Shown here: positions 17,807-26,955 of the stretch, one piece after another
How positions within the stretch are numbered: the stretch's first letter is position 1
Layout: each line of letters begins with the position of its first letter
NCBI GenBank assembly: GCA_900556485.1
Contig: USOX01000001.1
Location: forward strand, 248,001-312,000
DNA: 64,000 bases
DNA from: an uncultured Dysgonomonas sp.
Lineage (GTDB): Bacteria; Bacteroidota; Bacteroidia; Bacteroidales; Dysgonomonadaceae
Direction of reading: 5' to 3'
The notes under the pieces: model-generated
What the model was told of the DNA's origin: nothing
What the model saw: only the letters and a program-made list of their open reading frames with translations
Database searches by the model: none
Translations under genes and position numbers: made by a program

Positions 17807-18823
17807 TTACAGCTTTGAAAATACACGGGTAAATCTTAAATAATAAGCAACCAGAATACTACGTTGATAGATAGTTGTAGGGATAGAAAGTGTGGCCCTT
17901 TTTAGGTTTTCCTGACGGGCTTCCCTATACTTTTTTCTATTATCATAGAAGTCTTTATGAGCCTTAATTACCTCTTTAGCATTGGCATATTTTCCCGTGA
18001 TAGTAAATTCTATGGCAGCTATGTAGTCCAGAATCAAGCGTATAATCATTACCCTTTTTAATTTCTTCTGAGGTAGATTCTTGTACAGCATTATCAGGTT
18101 GTTTCTGAAATTCAAAAACGTCTTGCGAGGGCTTTCTTTCTTCAATGTAGCAGCACCCACATGATAAACTATCGAAGATGGCAGGCAAACTATTCGCTTA
18201 CCTCTACAGTTTAGTCGCCAACATAAGTCAATCTCTTCCATATGAGCAAAAAAAGAACCGTCGAATCCTCCAGACTCAAAAAAATCTTTGGAACGAATAA
18301 CTAAACACGCACCCGTTGCCCATAATATATCTACAGGTTTGTTGTATTGATGATTATCTTTTTCTACTGTATTGAAAATACGCCCACGGCAAAAAGGATA
18401 ACCATATTTATCAAGAAAACCGCCCGCGGCACCGGCATACTCGAAATGTGTCTTTTTTCGCTGAGATAATATCTTGGGCTGAGCAGCAACTATATCCCTG
18501 TTTTTATCTAGATGATCAATGATAGGTTGCAGCCAGTCTTGCGTTACTTCCACATCAGAATTGAGGAGTACAAAATAATCGGCTTTTATCTCTTTCAGAG
18601 CTCTGTTGTATCCTTCTGCAAAACCATAGTTCTGTGGCAGGATTACTTGTCTAATTAAGGGATAATGTACCCGGAGAAAGTCTAGAGATGTATCTGTAGA
18701 GCCATTGTCAGCTATTACAATCTCTACATCGGGATGTGATGTAAATTGCATAACAGATGGTAAAAACTTCTCAAGTAAGTTTCTCCCATTCCAATTTAAT
18801 ATTACGACCGCTGTTTTTTTCAT
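17807..18823 (-). CDS. Glycosyltransferase family 2, rhamnosyltransferase-like
   Basis: 338 residues from MKKTAVVILNWNGRNLLEKFLPS, a GT-A fold enzyme of the type that adds sugars to lipid-linked glycans. The nucleotide-binding Asp pair is IVIADNGSTD, and the DxD region is FVLLNSDVEV (NSDVEV). GFAEGYNRALKE, a conserved acceptor-side helix, follows. DILWATGACLVIRSKDFFE and EEIDLCWRL complete the family signature. The ATG at 18823 is chosen because an upstream in-frame start would overlap the acyltransferase; it begins 5 bases after the LpxL-like stop, so the two are co-transcribed, with mtaB further upstream. Confidence 0.88.
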   Translation of the reverse strand: MKKTAVVILNWNGRNLLEKFLPSVMQFTSHPDVEIVIADNGSTDTSLDFLRVHYPLIRQVILPQNYGFAEGYNRALKEIKADYFVLLNSDVEVTQDWLQPIIDHLDKNRDIVAAQPKILSQRKKTHFEYAGAAGGFLDKYGYPFCRGRIFNTVEKDNHQYNKPVDILWATGACLVIRSKDFFESGGFDGSFFAHMEEIDLCWRLNCRGKRIVCLPSSIVYHVGAATLKKESPRKTFLNFRNNLIMLYKNLPQKKLKRVMIIRLILDYIAAIEFTITGKYANAKEVIKAHKDFYDNRKKYREARQENLKRATLSIPTTIYQRSILVAYYLRFTRVFSKL

Positions 18824-18828
18824 TGTTA

Positions 18829-19725
18829 TTAAGCTGTCTCCACATCTTCGCGTTTTCTTTTCCACCTATTGTGTGTCCACAACCAATAAGCTGGGTTGCG
18901 GAGGATGGTTTTTTCCATTTCGCGAATGTAGGTCTCTGTTATTTTAAATTCGGGTTCCTCCTGAGGTTTTTCACAAATTAACTTTACAGTAGATGTATAG
19001 TAACCTCTTTTTACTTTTTGAATATCCAAATAAACAACCGAAAAACCGGTTTGCTTAGCTATTCTTTCCACTCCAGTAAATACAGGTGAATCTTGATTTA
19101 GGAATGAAGTCCAGTAATGGATATTGTTTAATGTAGGAGTTTGGTCAGCCATAAATCCTATTAAGGTTTGCTTCTTTTCTTTACGCCATTTCACTATTAT
19201 TCTTAGTGTATCGCTTTTTATTATACCAACAGAGCCAAAACGGCTTCTTAGTTTACGAAATAAATCATCAAAGGCTTTATTTCTTAAAGGTTTGTAAATC
19301 TCACCTAATAATATATTGCCATCTTTGAAATGTAGATTGAGCGAAGTAACCCATTCCCAGTTGCAATAATGTCCTAAAAACATCAGACATGAGTTTCCAT
19401 CCTTCATCAGGTCTTTAATCAACTCTACATTCTCAAATTTCATTCGCCTTTGCATTTCTTCATCAGAAATATGTAATAACTTGAGTGTTTCTACAAAATA
19501 ATCGCAAAAGTGATGATAAAATTCACGCTCTATTTTGCGGAGTTCTTCTTTTGTTTTATCCGGAAAAGAATTCTCCAAATTGGTTCTTACTACTTTCAGA
19601 CGATATCCGGCGAGTTTATAAACAAAGAAATAAAGGATATCTGATAATATATACAATGCACGGAAAGGCAATAATGCATGCAAAAACATCCATGTATATA
19701 CAATCCAATATAATATTTTATTCAT
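18829..19725 (-). CDS. LpxL/HtrB-family lipid A acyltransferase
   Basis: 298 residues. An N-terminal membrane segment (ILYWIVYTWMFLHALLPFRALYIL) anchors a cytoplasmic-face acyltransferase. The HX4E catalytic motif is GHYCNWEW, with His119 and Glu124. Further family blocks are MADQTPT and WLWTHNRWK near the C-terminus. The enzyme transfers a secondary acyl chain onto lipid A or a related lipid; Bacteroidales lipid A is usually penta- or tetra-acylated with one such enzyme. It sits between mtaB and a GT2 gene in an apparent three-gene operon with 2- and 5-base gaps. Confidence 0.9.
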   Translation of the reverse strand: MNKILYWIVYTWMFLHALLPFRALYILSDILYFFVYKLAGYRLKVVRTNLENSFPDKTKEELRKIEREFYHHFCDYFVETLKLLHISDEEMQRRMKFENVELIKDLMKDGNSCLMFLGHYCNWEWVTSLNLHFKDGNILLGEIYKPLRNKAFDDLFRKLRSRFGSVGIIKSDTLRIIVKWRKEKKQTLIGFMADQTPTLNNIHYWTSFLNQDSPVFTGVERIAKQTGFSVVYLDIQKVKRGYYTSTVKLICEKPQEEPEFKITETYIREMEKTILRNPAYWLWTHNRWKRKREDVETA

Positions 19726-19727
19726 TA

Positions 19728-21041
19728 TTATTCTTTTTCTACTAATGCTGATTTTAGGTCATTAAAGTCTCCTAAGGTAACAATTTTTACTTCATTTGCT
19801 TTATCCGCATGGTATGGAGTTTCCACTTTTATATAATTCTCGGTAAAGCCATACATTACATCTCCATGACGTGTGTGTTCGTAAAGCACTTTCCGTTGTG
19901 TTTCCTGCTGCGACTGGTAAAAAGCTTGTAATTTTCTGTCCGATAGGTCTAATAACACCTTGCAACGGGTATGCTTTGTTTTGGGATCAACTTCATATTC
20001 AATCTTTAATGCTTGTGTATTAGGCCGTTCCGAATAGGTGAAAACATGTAATTGCGAGAAGTTTAAAGATTCAAGGAATTGTCTTGTTTCTTCAAAATAC
20101 TCATCTGTTTCTCCACGCGTGCCAACAATAACATCGACCCCAATGAATGCATCCGGCAATATCTCTTTGATCTTTTCTACTTTATGACGAAATAAGGCAG
20201 TGTCATAGCGGCGGCGCATCAGTTTCAGAACAGTGTCGGAACCTGCTTGCAAAGGTATATGAAAATGGGGGGCAAAACGTTTTGAATTTGCAACAAATTC
20301 TATTATTTCATCTGTAAGCAGGTTGGGTTCGATAGATGAAATACGGTAACGTTCTATTCCTTCCACTTCATCCAAGGCTTTGATAAGATCAAAAAACGAT
20401 TCACCTGTTGTCTTCCCGAAATCACCAATATTAACTCCTGTAAGGACAATCTCTTTTCCTCCTTTAGCTGCAACTTCCTGAGCCTGCTTTACCAGGTCTT
20501 CTATTGTTCCATTCCTACTCCGGCCTCTGGCAAACGGAATGGTACAGAAAGAACAGAAATAATCACAACCATCCTGCACTTTCAGAAAATAACGGGTACG
20601 ATCATCCTGCGAACAAGATGGAACAAATATTTTAATATTATTTGTTTTAGTAGTGTGAACAACTCCCTTGTCTTTCTTTTTCAGTTCGTCCAGATAAGTT
20701 ATCACATCTAGTTTTTGTTCTGCTCCCAAAACGATATCAACGCCATCTATGCCGGCGATATCTTCGGGCTTAAGTTGTGCATAACACCCTGTGACTATAA
20801 CATATGCTCCCGGATTTTCTTTTATCATTTTCCGAACAGCCTGACGGCATTTTTTGTCTGCCAATTCAGTAACAGAGCAAGTATTGATTACGCAAATATC
20901 AGCAACTTCTCCTTCTCTGGAACGACGAACTCCAATTTGCGACAATTGCTTGCCTATAGCCGAAGTTTCTGCAAAATTCAGCTTACATCCTAAAGTAAGG
21001 TAAGCTGCTTTTTTATTTTCGAATATTGTATTATCTATCAT
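19728..21041 (-). CDS. mtaB: tRNA t6A37 methylthiotransferase MtaB
   Basis: MtaB is a radical-SAM enzyme that methylthiolates t6A37 of tRNAs to ms2t6A. 437 residues from MIDNTIFENKKAAYLTLGCKLN. The N-terminal UPF0004 domain has the cysteines of LGCKLNFAE, INTCSV and TGCYAQ, which bind the auxiliary cluster. The radical-SAM motif is GCDYFCSFCTIPFARG. RGRSR and the C-terminal TRAM region follow. The LGCK(L/V)N form points to MtaB rather than MiaB (LGCQMN). Start at 21041 rather than the upstream ATG at 21068, which would add nine unconserved residues. A minus-strand box TAATTTTG is at 21123-21130. Confidence 0.93.
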   Translation of the reverse strand: MIDNTIFENKKAAYLTLGCKLNFAETSAIGKQLSQIGVRRSREGEVADICVINTCSVTELADKKCRQAVRKMIKENPGAYVIVTGCYAQLKPEDIAGIDGVDIVLGAEQKLDVITYLDELKKKDKGVVHTTKTNNIKIFVPSCSQDDRTRYFLKVQDGCDYFCSFCTIPFARGRSRNGTIEDLVKQAQEVAAKGGKEIVLTGVNIGDFGKTTGESFFDLIKALDEVEGIERYRISSIEPNLLTDEIIEFVANSKRFAPHFHIPLQAGSDTVLKLMRRRYDTALFRHKVEKIKEILPDAFIGVDVIVGTRGETDEYFEETRQFLESLNFSQLHVFTYSERPNTQALKIEYEVDPKTKHTRCKVLLDLSDRKLQAFYQSQQETQRKVLYEHTRHGDVMYGFTENYIKVETPYHADKANEVKIVTLGDFNDLKSALVEKE

Positions 21042-21122
21042 ATAATCTCTTTGTAAAGACCCAACCATTCTTTATTAAAGAAAAGAATAACCGTAAAGCC
21101 CCTATCTTATCGTAAAAGTGTA

Positions 21123-21130
21123 CAAAATTA
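21123..21130 (-). promoter_or_regulatory. -7 box for mtaB operon
   Basis: Minus-strand TAATTTTG (plus CAAAATTA), fits TAnnTTTG, 82 bases before the mtaB ATG. No clear -33 partner. Confidence 0.35.
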
Positions 21131-21183
21131 CACATTTGTTGCAACTTTACAGATAAAATACTTGCAGTTTATATACCTTTTCT

Positions 21184-21191
21184 TATTTTTG
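21184..21191 (+). promoter_or_regulatory. Promoter of acyl-CoA synthetase gene
   Basis: TATTTTTG as -7 box with TTG at 21162-21164 (19-nt spacer), ATG 30 bases downstream. Confidence 0.5.
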
Positions 21192-21220
21192 CACAGATTC
21201 ACTAAAAATGCGCAACTTTT

Positions 21221-22888
21221 ATGATTAAAGAAAACCTTATAGAATTATACGAAAACAGTTTCAAATATAACTGGGATTTAAAAGCGCTTTCAGATTATTC
21301 TGAAAAACAAACACTCTATTATAAAGACCTTGCACGAGAAATTTCGAGGATACATATCTTATTGGAAGAAGCTCAGATAAAAAAAGGAGATAAAATCGCT
21401 TTGATTGGGAAAAATAATATCCCATGGTGTGTTACATATCTGGCTGTAGTTACATATGGTGCAGTTATAGTTCCTATATTGCAGGACTTTCATGCTGATA
21501 GTATACAACATATAATAAATCATTCGGAGTCGAAATTATTGTTTAGTAGTAACTCAATCTGGGAATCGTTGGATGAAGATCATCTGCCAATGATACGAGG
21601 TGCATTTTCCTTAAGTAATTTAGGCTTATCATGTTTATATGAGAGAAAAGGCGAACATTTATCTATAATAGTCAACTCTTTAGACAAGAAAATGGATAGC
21701 AAATATCCTGACGGCTACACACCGGATGATGTGAAGTATGCCGAAGTGGATAATTCTGAATTGGTTCTGATTAATTATACATCAGGAACTACAGGCTTCA
21801 GTAAAGGTGTTATGCTTTCGGCCAACAATCTGGCAGGTAATACCACTCATGCTCATTATTTGCAACTTTTGTTCAGAGGGCAAAATATTGTTTCATTTTT
21901 GCCGCTTGCTCATGCTTATGGATGTGCATTCGAATTTTTGTATTCTTTGACTGAAGGTTCTCATACTACTCTGTTAGGAAAAGCGCCTTCTCCAAAAATA
22001 TTGACAGAAGCCTTTGCTGAGATCAAACCTCATCTGATTATATCTGTACCTTTGGTTATAGAAAAGATATACAAAAAAGCTATTCTGCCTAAGATAGAGA
22101 AGCCTTCAATAAAAATGGCTCTTAAAATCCCAATTATAAGAGACCAGATTTATGCAAAAATCAGAAAAGGATTGATGGATGCTTTAGGCGGTAACTTCCA
22201 TGAAGTAATAATTGGTGGAGCTGCATTAAACAGGGAGGTGGAAGCTTTTTTATATAAAATAAAGTTTCCGTTTACAGTAGGTTATGGAATGACAGAATGT
22301 GCTCCGCTTATATCGTATGACCATAATTATGATTTTATCCCAACTTCTTGCGGAAAGATATTGGATAATATAATGGAAGTCCGAATAGATTCGGATGATC
22401 CTTACAATACTGTAGGGGAGATACAAGTAAGAGGAGAGAATGTGATGATGGGCTATTACAAAAATGAAGAGGCTACAAAAGCTGCATTTACAGAAGACGG
22501 ATGGCTCAGAACCGGAGATTTGGGAACAATAGATCAAAATAATAGGATCTTTATCAGAGGGCGTAGCAAAACTATGCTTTTGGGACCAAGTGGGCAGAAT
22601 ATATTCCCTGAAGAAATTGAAGCCAGGCTTAATAATATGCCATTTATCTTAGAAAGTCTGGTTGTGGAGCGTAACGGTAAGTTAGTCGCTCTGGCGCATC
22701 CGGACTATGAAACAATGGATGCTGCACAGGTAGAACATGAGATGTTACCGGCTATTATGGAAGAAAACAGGCAAAACCTGAATAAAATGCTAGCCAGCTA
22801 TGAGAACATAACTGCTATACAAATCTATCCCAGCGAGTTTGAGAAAACTCCTAAAAAAAGCATAAAAAGATATCTGTATGAAAATTAA
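21221..22888 (+). CDS. Long-chain fatty acid--CoA ligase, AMP-binding family
   Basis: 555 residues, ANL adenylating superfamily; activates a carboxylate (probably a long-chain fatty acid) as an acyl-AMP and then CoA thioester. The P-loop is INYTSGTTGFSKGVML near residue 188. Others are the A5 motif VGYGMTECAPLISY, the A7/A8 motifs DGWLRTGDLG and GRSKTMLLGPSGQNIFPEEIE, and the A10 lysine region EKTPKKSIKRYLY at the C-terminus. The Bacteroidetes GQNIFPEEIE form is seen in LC-FACS-like enzymes. Monocistronic with own promoter; divergent from mtaB. Confidence 0.9.
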   Translation: MIKENLIELYENSFKYNWDLKALSDYSEKQTLYYKDLAREISRIHILLEEAQIKKGDKIALIGKNNIPWCVTYLAVVTYGAVIVPILQDFHADSIQHIINHSESKLLFSSNSIWESLDEDHLPMIRGAFSLSNLGLSCLYERKGEHLSIIVNSLDKKMDSKYPDGYTPDDVKYAEVDNSELVLINYTSGTTGFSKGVMLSANNLAGNTTHAHYLQLLFRGQNIVSFLPLAHAYGCAFEFLYSLTEGSHTTLLGKAPSPKILTEAFAEIKPHLIISVPLVIEKIYKKAILPKIEKPSIKMALKIPIIRDQIYAKIRKGLMDALGGNFHEVIIGGAALNREVEAFLYKIKFPFTVGYGMTECAPLISYDHNYDFIPTSCGKILDNIMEVRIDSDDPYNTVGEIQVRGENVMMGYYKNEEATKAAFTEDGWLRTGDLGTIDQNNRIFIRGRSKTMLLGPSGQNIFPEEIEARLNNMPFILESLVVERNGKLVALAHPDYETMDAAQVEHEMLPAIMEENRQNLNKMLASYENITAIQIYPSEFEKTPKKSIKRYLYEN

Positions 22889-22995
22889 GTGTTTAGATGT
22901 GAAAGCTAAAATCTTAAATATACGAAATAAACGCTTTCAAGAAAAAAATACTAAAAAAATATAATTATGCTATACAACATCTAAATAAATATATA

Positions 22996-23003
22996 TATCT
23001 TTG
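22996..23003 (+). promoter_or_regulatory. -7 box before small lipoprotein gene
   Basis: TATCTTTG in an AT-only context, leaving a 60-nt leader before the ATG at 23068. Confidence 0.6.
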
Positions 23004-23067
23004 CACCACGTTATCTTAAAAAATAACTCAAATACATTTACCGTTTAAGTTTTAATAGAAAAGAAAA

Positions 23068-23277
23068 ATGAAAAAATTAGTTTTATTTGCTGTTGCAGTT
23101 GTTGCAATCTCATTCGCTTCATGTGGAGGAAACAAACAAGTTGATGCTGAGAAAGAAGCTCAAAGAATAAAAGATTCTATCGAAGCTGTTGCTGCAGAAG
23201 CTGCTGCTCAAGCTGCTGCTACTGTTGATTCTCTAGCTGCTGCTGTTGATTCTGTTGCTGCTCCTGTAGCTGAATAA
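23068..23277 (+). CDS. Small Ala-rich lipoprotein
   Basis: 69 residues. MKKLVLFAVAVVAISFASC is a lipoprotein signal peptide with Cys19 followed by GGNKQ. The mature 50 residues are almost entirely Ala, Asp, Glu, Val and Ser with two DSLAAAVDSVA-like repeats, and are predicted helical, possibly coiled-coil. It resembles in style, not in sequence, a Lpp-type abundant envelope protein. Clear -7 box upstream and strong terminator directly downstream make a tight monocistronic unit, typical of a highly expressed gene. No family assigned. Confidence 0.8.
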   Translation: MKKLVLFAVAVVAISFASCGGNKQVDAEKEAQRIKDSIEAVAAEAAAQAAATVDSLAAAVDSVAAPVAE

Positions 23278-23302
23278 TTATTCAAACAGCACAAAAGGTA
23301 CA

Positions 23303-23336
23303 AACCTGTATGAGAAGTCTCATATAGGTTTTTTTA
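23303..23336 (+). terminator. Terminator after small lipoprotein
   Basis: AACCTgTATGAG (23303-23314) pairs with CTCATAtAGGTT (23319-23330) around AAGT, followed by a run of T. Confidence 0.9.
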
Positions 23337-23412
23337 TTGCCTATATATTGGGTATATTTAGAATTATTCACCATCGAATACGTCTGAATATCAACAATAC
23401 AGAAAAAATAGC

Positions 23413-23420
23413 TATCTTTG
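23413..23420 (+). promoter_or_regulatory. -7 box at head of polysaccharide locus
   Basis: TATCTTTG 46 bases before the wzm ATG. It is the only clear promoter I see before 17 kb of same-strand glycan genes. Confidence 0.55.
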
Positions 23421-23466
23421 TATAAGATTAGTAATAGACACAAACAATATAATTTACTGAAGATAA

Positions 23467-24327
23467 ATGGAGCCTGAAAAAGAGCACTGGGATATAGTTA
23501 TCAAGCCTCGAGGGAACAACTTTTCGCTCAACCTGAGAGAGATATGGAAATACCGGGATTTAATAAAAATGTATATCCATCGTGACGTTGTTACGGTATA
23601 TAAACAAACAGTTTTAGGTCCCCTTTGGTATGTAATCCAACCTTTATTTACAACCGTCATTTATATGTTCGTTTTTGGTGGGATCGCCGATATACCGACT
23701 GACGGGTTGCCACATATGCTATTTTACTTATCCGGAATCTTGATGTGGAACTACTTCTCAGAGTGTTTAGGGAAGACTCAGGGTACTTTTGCCGGCAATG
23801 CAGGTGTATTTAGCAAGGTGTATTTTCCTCGTATGGTAGTGCCAATCTCAGGTACAATATCGACTTTAGTAAAACTTGCAATACAATTGGCAACTTTTCT
23901 TGTCGTTTATCTTTATTATTACTTAGATGGAGCGAATATTCAACCTAATATATATATATTGCTATTACCGCTATTAATAGCAATGACAGCAGGGATGGCT
24001 ATTGGTTTTGGTATCATAATATCATCTATGACAACAAAATATAGAGACCTGAGTATCTTATTTACATTTGTTATATCCTTATGGATGTATGCAACCCCTA
24101 TTATATATCCATTGTCTGCAATTCCGGAGTCATACAACCAATATAAATGGATTATAGAGTTGAACCCTATGACATCTATCGTAGAAACTTCTCGCTATGC
24201 TTTTATGGGGGTTGGAGCTTTTTCCTGGGAATCTATTGGATATAGTTTTGTTGTAACAGTTATAGTCTTAGTCATCGGGACATGGATATTTAATAAAGTG
24301 GAAAGAAACTTTATTGATGTAGTGTAA
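23467..24327 (+). CDS. wzm: ABC-2 type polysaccharide export permease
   Basis: 286 residues with six hydrophobic segments; the Wzm/TagG-type permease that moves lipid-linked polysaccharide across the inner membrane together with a Wzt ATPase. The N-terminal cytoplasmic amphipathic region ends with YRDLIKMYIHRDVVTVYKQT, and VLGPLWYVIQPLFTTVIYMFVFG is the conserved entry into TM1. TKYRDLSILF and YATPIIYPLSAIPESY are conserved ABC-2 blocks, with NPMTSIVETSRYAFMG near the end. First gene of the locus. Its ATPase partner is 2.6 kb downstream rather than adjacent, with three transferase genes in between. Confidence 0.93.
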   Translation: MEPEKEHWDIVIKPRGNNFSLNLREIWKYRDLIKMYIHRDVVTVYKQTVLGPLWYVIQPLFTTVIYMFVFGGIADIPTDGLPHMLFYLSGILMWNYFSECLGKTQGTFAGNAGVFSKVYFPRMVVPISGTISTLVKLAIQLATFLVVYLYYYLDGANIQPNIYILLLPLLIAMTAGMAIGFGIIISSMTTKYRDLSILFTFVISLWMYATPIIYPLSAIPESYNQYKWIIELNPMTSIVETSRYAFMGVGAFSWESIGYSFVVTVIVLVIGTWIFNKVERNFIDVV

Positions 24328-24346
24328 AATCTTTAAAAAGATTGTA

Positions 24347-25150
24347 ATGAAAATCGTATTAGGTTCTTTTGCAAACAAAGCTATATCTTATGGCTTTTCA
24401 AGGCTTGAAGCACAAGCTAAAAGCTTCGAGTTGTTTGACAAAATATATCTATTCACGGAAAAGGACTTAACACCAACCTTTAAAAAAGACTTCAAAAGAT
24501 ATATGATACCATATACAAGAGGCTTTGGTTACTGGTGTTGGAAGCCTCAAATAATATTACAATTATTAGATAAAATAGATGAGGGTGATATATTATTATA
24601 TATGGATATAGGCTCGCATCTGAACATTGGAGGAAAAAAGCGATTACTCGAATATATAAAAACAGTAGACGAGTCGGAAACTGGAATATTAGCTTTCCGT
24701 AGCCCTGAGCATTTGGAAAGTAAATTGACCAAAATGGATATTTTCGAATATTTTGGAGTTGCTGATAATAAATTTTACACCAATACAACACAGATAGAAG
24801 ACGGACATATTTTTATAAAAAAAAGCCCTTTTGCCATTTCTTTTATAAAAGAATGGATGAAAGCTTATTGTGACGATTTTAGTCTGGCAACAGATAGTCC
24901 TTCCCGAAAAGCTAATTTTGGCGATTTTATGGAGAATAGGCATGATCAAAGCTTATTTTCTATACTTGGGAAAAAATATGGTATAACAACATTATCAACA
25001 GATGAGACTTACTCTACCGATTGGAGCACAATGACAGATTATCCATTTCAGGCAAAAAGAGATAAAGCTTATAAGAATGAGAGATATCATAAGCATAGAT
25101 TCAAACTTGAAAAACTATATCGGCTTCTCTGGAAAATCCGCTATAAATAA
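24347..25150 (+). CDS. Putative glycosyltransferase, GT32/GMA12-like fold
   Basis: 267 residues. The block RGFGYWCWKPQIILQ and DILLYMDIGSHL (DxD-like Asp) are characteristic of a family of small galactosyl- or glycosyltransferase-like proteins found in capsule and LPS loci. IEDGHIFIKKSPFAISFIKEW and ENRHDQSLFSIL (the HDQS motif of GT-A retaining enzymes) support a transferase fold. The donor and acceptor are unknown. 19 bases after wzm and 12 before the next GT, hence co-transcribed. Confidence 0.7.
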   Translation: MKIVLGSFANKAISYGFSRLEAQAKSFELFDKIYLFTEKDLTPTFKKDFKRYMIPYTRGFGYWCWKPQIILQLLDKIDEGDILLYMDIGSHLNIGGKKRLLEYIKTVDESETGILAFRSPEHLESKLTKMDIFEYFGVADNKFYTNTTQIEDGHIFIKKSPFAISFIKEWMKAYCDDFSLATDSPSRKANFGDFMENRHDQSLFSILGKKYGITTLSTDETYSTDWSTMTDYPFQAKRDKAYKNERYHKHRFKLEKLYRLLWKIRYK

Positions 25151-25162
25151 AATATTATAAAA

Positions 25163-25966
25163 ATGAACATTGATATTCATAGAAAGAAATTCCCAATTAG
25201 TGCAATCATTACAGGATATAACGAAGGTTATCTTCTGGAGGATTGTCTAAAGTCTATTTCTTTTTGTGAAGATATTACATATGTAGATTTAGGTTCTAAG
25301 GATAATTCAATTGATATCGCAAAGCAATTTGGTGCGCATATCCTAGAACATGAGCATGTGCCAATGGTCGAGATAATCCATAAAGAACTATCTAAAGACA
25401 CCAAATACGAGTGGATTCTTATTATTGATCCGGACGAACGTATAAGTGATGAGCTTTATCCTGATATAGAAAAAATATTAGAAGAAGGTATTCCTGAGAA
25501 TATAGGGGCGATTTTGGTTCCATGCATATATTATTATAAGAAGCATGCACTAAAAGGTACCAGATGGGGTGGAATACATACCCGCATGATACTATTTCAT
25601 AAAGATCGTTGTCGTATGACTGATATTGCCCATGCTGGGAGGCATGTACTGGAACCTTATATTCCTTATTATATTCCTTATACAGGTAAGAATGTAGACC
25701 ATCACTATTGGATGCTAAGCTTTAGCCAACTATTAGAGAAGCATAAGCGTTATTTAAAAATGGAGGGAGAGTCCAGAAATTTCATGGGATTTGTAGCCAG
25801 CCGTAAAGAAATACTGAAAAGGCCAATTAAAGCTTTTTATTCTTGTTTCTTTAAGGCAAAGGGATATGAAGATGGAATTTATGGAATTATCCTGTCCCTT
25901 TTTTGGGCTTGGTACGATACATCAGCTGAGATAGAATTGTACAAATATCAGCAGGTTAATAGATAG
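25163..25966 (+). CDS. Glycosyltransferase family 2, WaaE-like
   Basis: 267 residues, GT-A fold. ISAIITGYNEGYLLEDCLKSI is the N-terminal nucleotide-binding strand and helix. YVDLGSKDNSIDIAK replaces the usual DDGSTD. WILIIDPDERIS gives the DPDE form of the DxD motif seen in WaaE/KdtX-like beta-glucosyltransferases. The C-terminal ~100 residues (HHYWMLSFSQLLEKHKRYLKMEG...) match the helical tail of that group, with a possible membrane-associated segment. Part of the polysaccharide operon. Confidence 0.85.
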   Translation: MNIDIHRKKFPISAIITGYNEGYLLEDCLKSISFCEDITYVDLGSKDNSIDIAKQFGAHILEHEHVPMVEIIHKELSKDTKYEWILIIDPDERISDELYPDIEKILEEGIPENIGAILVPCIYYYKKHALKGTRWGGIHTRMILFHKDRCRMTDIAHAGRHVLEPYIPYYIPYTGKNVDHHYWMLSFSQLLEKHKRYLKMEGESRNFMGFVASRKEILKRPIKAFYSCFFKAKGYEDGIYGIILSLFWAWYDTSAEIELYKYQQVNR

Positions 25967-25979
25967 TAGAGATATAAAT

Positions 25980-26951
25980 ATGAATAAGGAACCTCTCATA
26001 TCTGTTGTGATGCCGGCATATGATGTCGGAGAATATATAGAATTGTCAATTAAAAGTATTCTTAATCAAACACTTTCTGATTTTGAATTTATTATAATTG
26101 ATGATGGTTCCACTGATAATACTGTAGATATAATAAAATCATTTAATGATAAGAGAATAAAACTATATATTCAGGATAAAAATATGGGACTATTTCATAC
26201 ATTAAATTATGGGCTAAACCTTTCTTCGGGGAAATATATAGCTCGTATGGATGGTGATGATGTCTCTATACCTGAAAGGTTTAGAATGCAAGTTGATTTT
26301 CTTGAAAAAAATAAAGAAATATCAATATTAGGGACGAGTATTATTCGTATGGACAATAATATAAGGATTGATTATCCCTTAGATCATGACTCTATCAAAG
26401 TTCATCTTCTGAGAGATCCTGCTTTTGCGCATCCAACGGTGATGATGAGAAGAGCCGACATTGTTAGTAAAGGATTGAAATACGGATCTTTTGTAGAAGA
26501 TTATAGCTTGTGGACTGACGCTGCTATTGCTGGGGTGAAATTTGCTAACCTAAATGAGGTATTATTAGAGTACAGAGTATATGCAACTCAATTTACAAGT
26601 TCTAATATTACAAAACTGGAAGTAGAAGCAAAAAAAATACGTAGAAAGTATGCAATGGCTTTCAGTAATAATCGTTTGAGTGAAAAGGATCTATGGGCAA
26701 TAGAAAGAAATTATTTTGAAGTATCGGCAATAGAGAGTGCTTTTACCATAAACAAATTAATTTCATTAAATACCCAAATTCGTTTTTTTAATCCAGTTAA
26801 ACTGAAAAGTTTTTTATGGGAAAATATTTCTTTGAAAATAAATAAGAATAGTATCATAGAATTGATAAACAGGAATTTACCGGTGAGTTTTAAAATATGG
26901 TTGATTAAAAATTACTTGCAAAAAGCATTTTATAACTTAACACAAAAATAA
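25980..26951 (+). CDS. Glycosyltransferase family 2
   Basis: 323 residues. ISVVMPAYDVGEYIELSIKSIL and IIIDDGSTDNTVDII form the UDP/GDP-sugar site, ARMDGDDVSIPERF holds the DxD, and HPTVMMRRADI with YSLWTDA forms the acceptor side. The tail after residue 230 is variable and basic. Lies 13 bases after the preceding GT and 4 bases before wzt, so clearly one transcript. Sugar specificity unknown. Confidence 0.87.
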   Translation: MNKEPLISVVMPAYDVGEYIELSIKSILNQTLSDFEFIIIDDGSTDNTVDIIKSFNDKRIKLYIQDKNMGLFHTLNYGLNLSSGKYIARMDGDDVSIPERFRMQVDFLEKNKEISILGTSIIRMDNNIRIDYPLDHDSIKVHLLRDPAFAHPTVMMRRADIVSKGLKYGSFVEDYSLWTDAAIAGVKFANLNEVLLEYRVYATQFTSSNITKLEVEAKKIRRKYAMAFSNNRLSEKDLWAIERNYFEVSAIESAFTINKLISLNTQIRFFNPVKLKSFLWENISLKINKNSIIELINRNLPVSFKIWLIKNYLQKAFYNLTQK

Positions 26952-26955
26952 AAAG

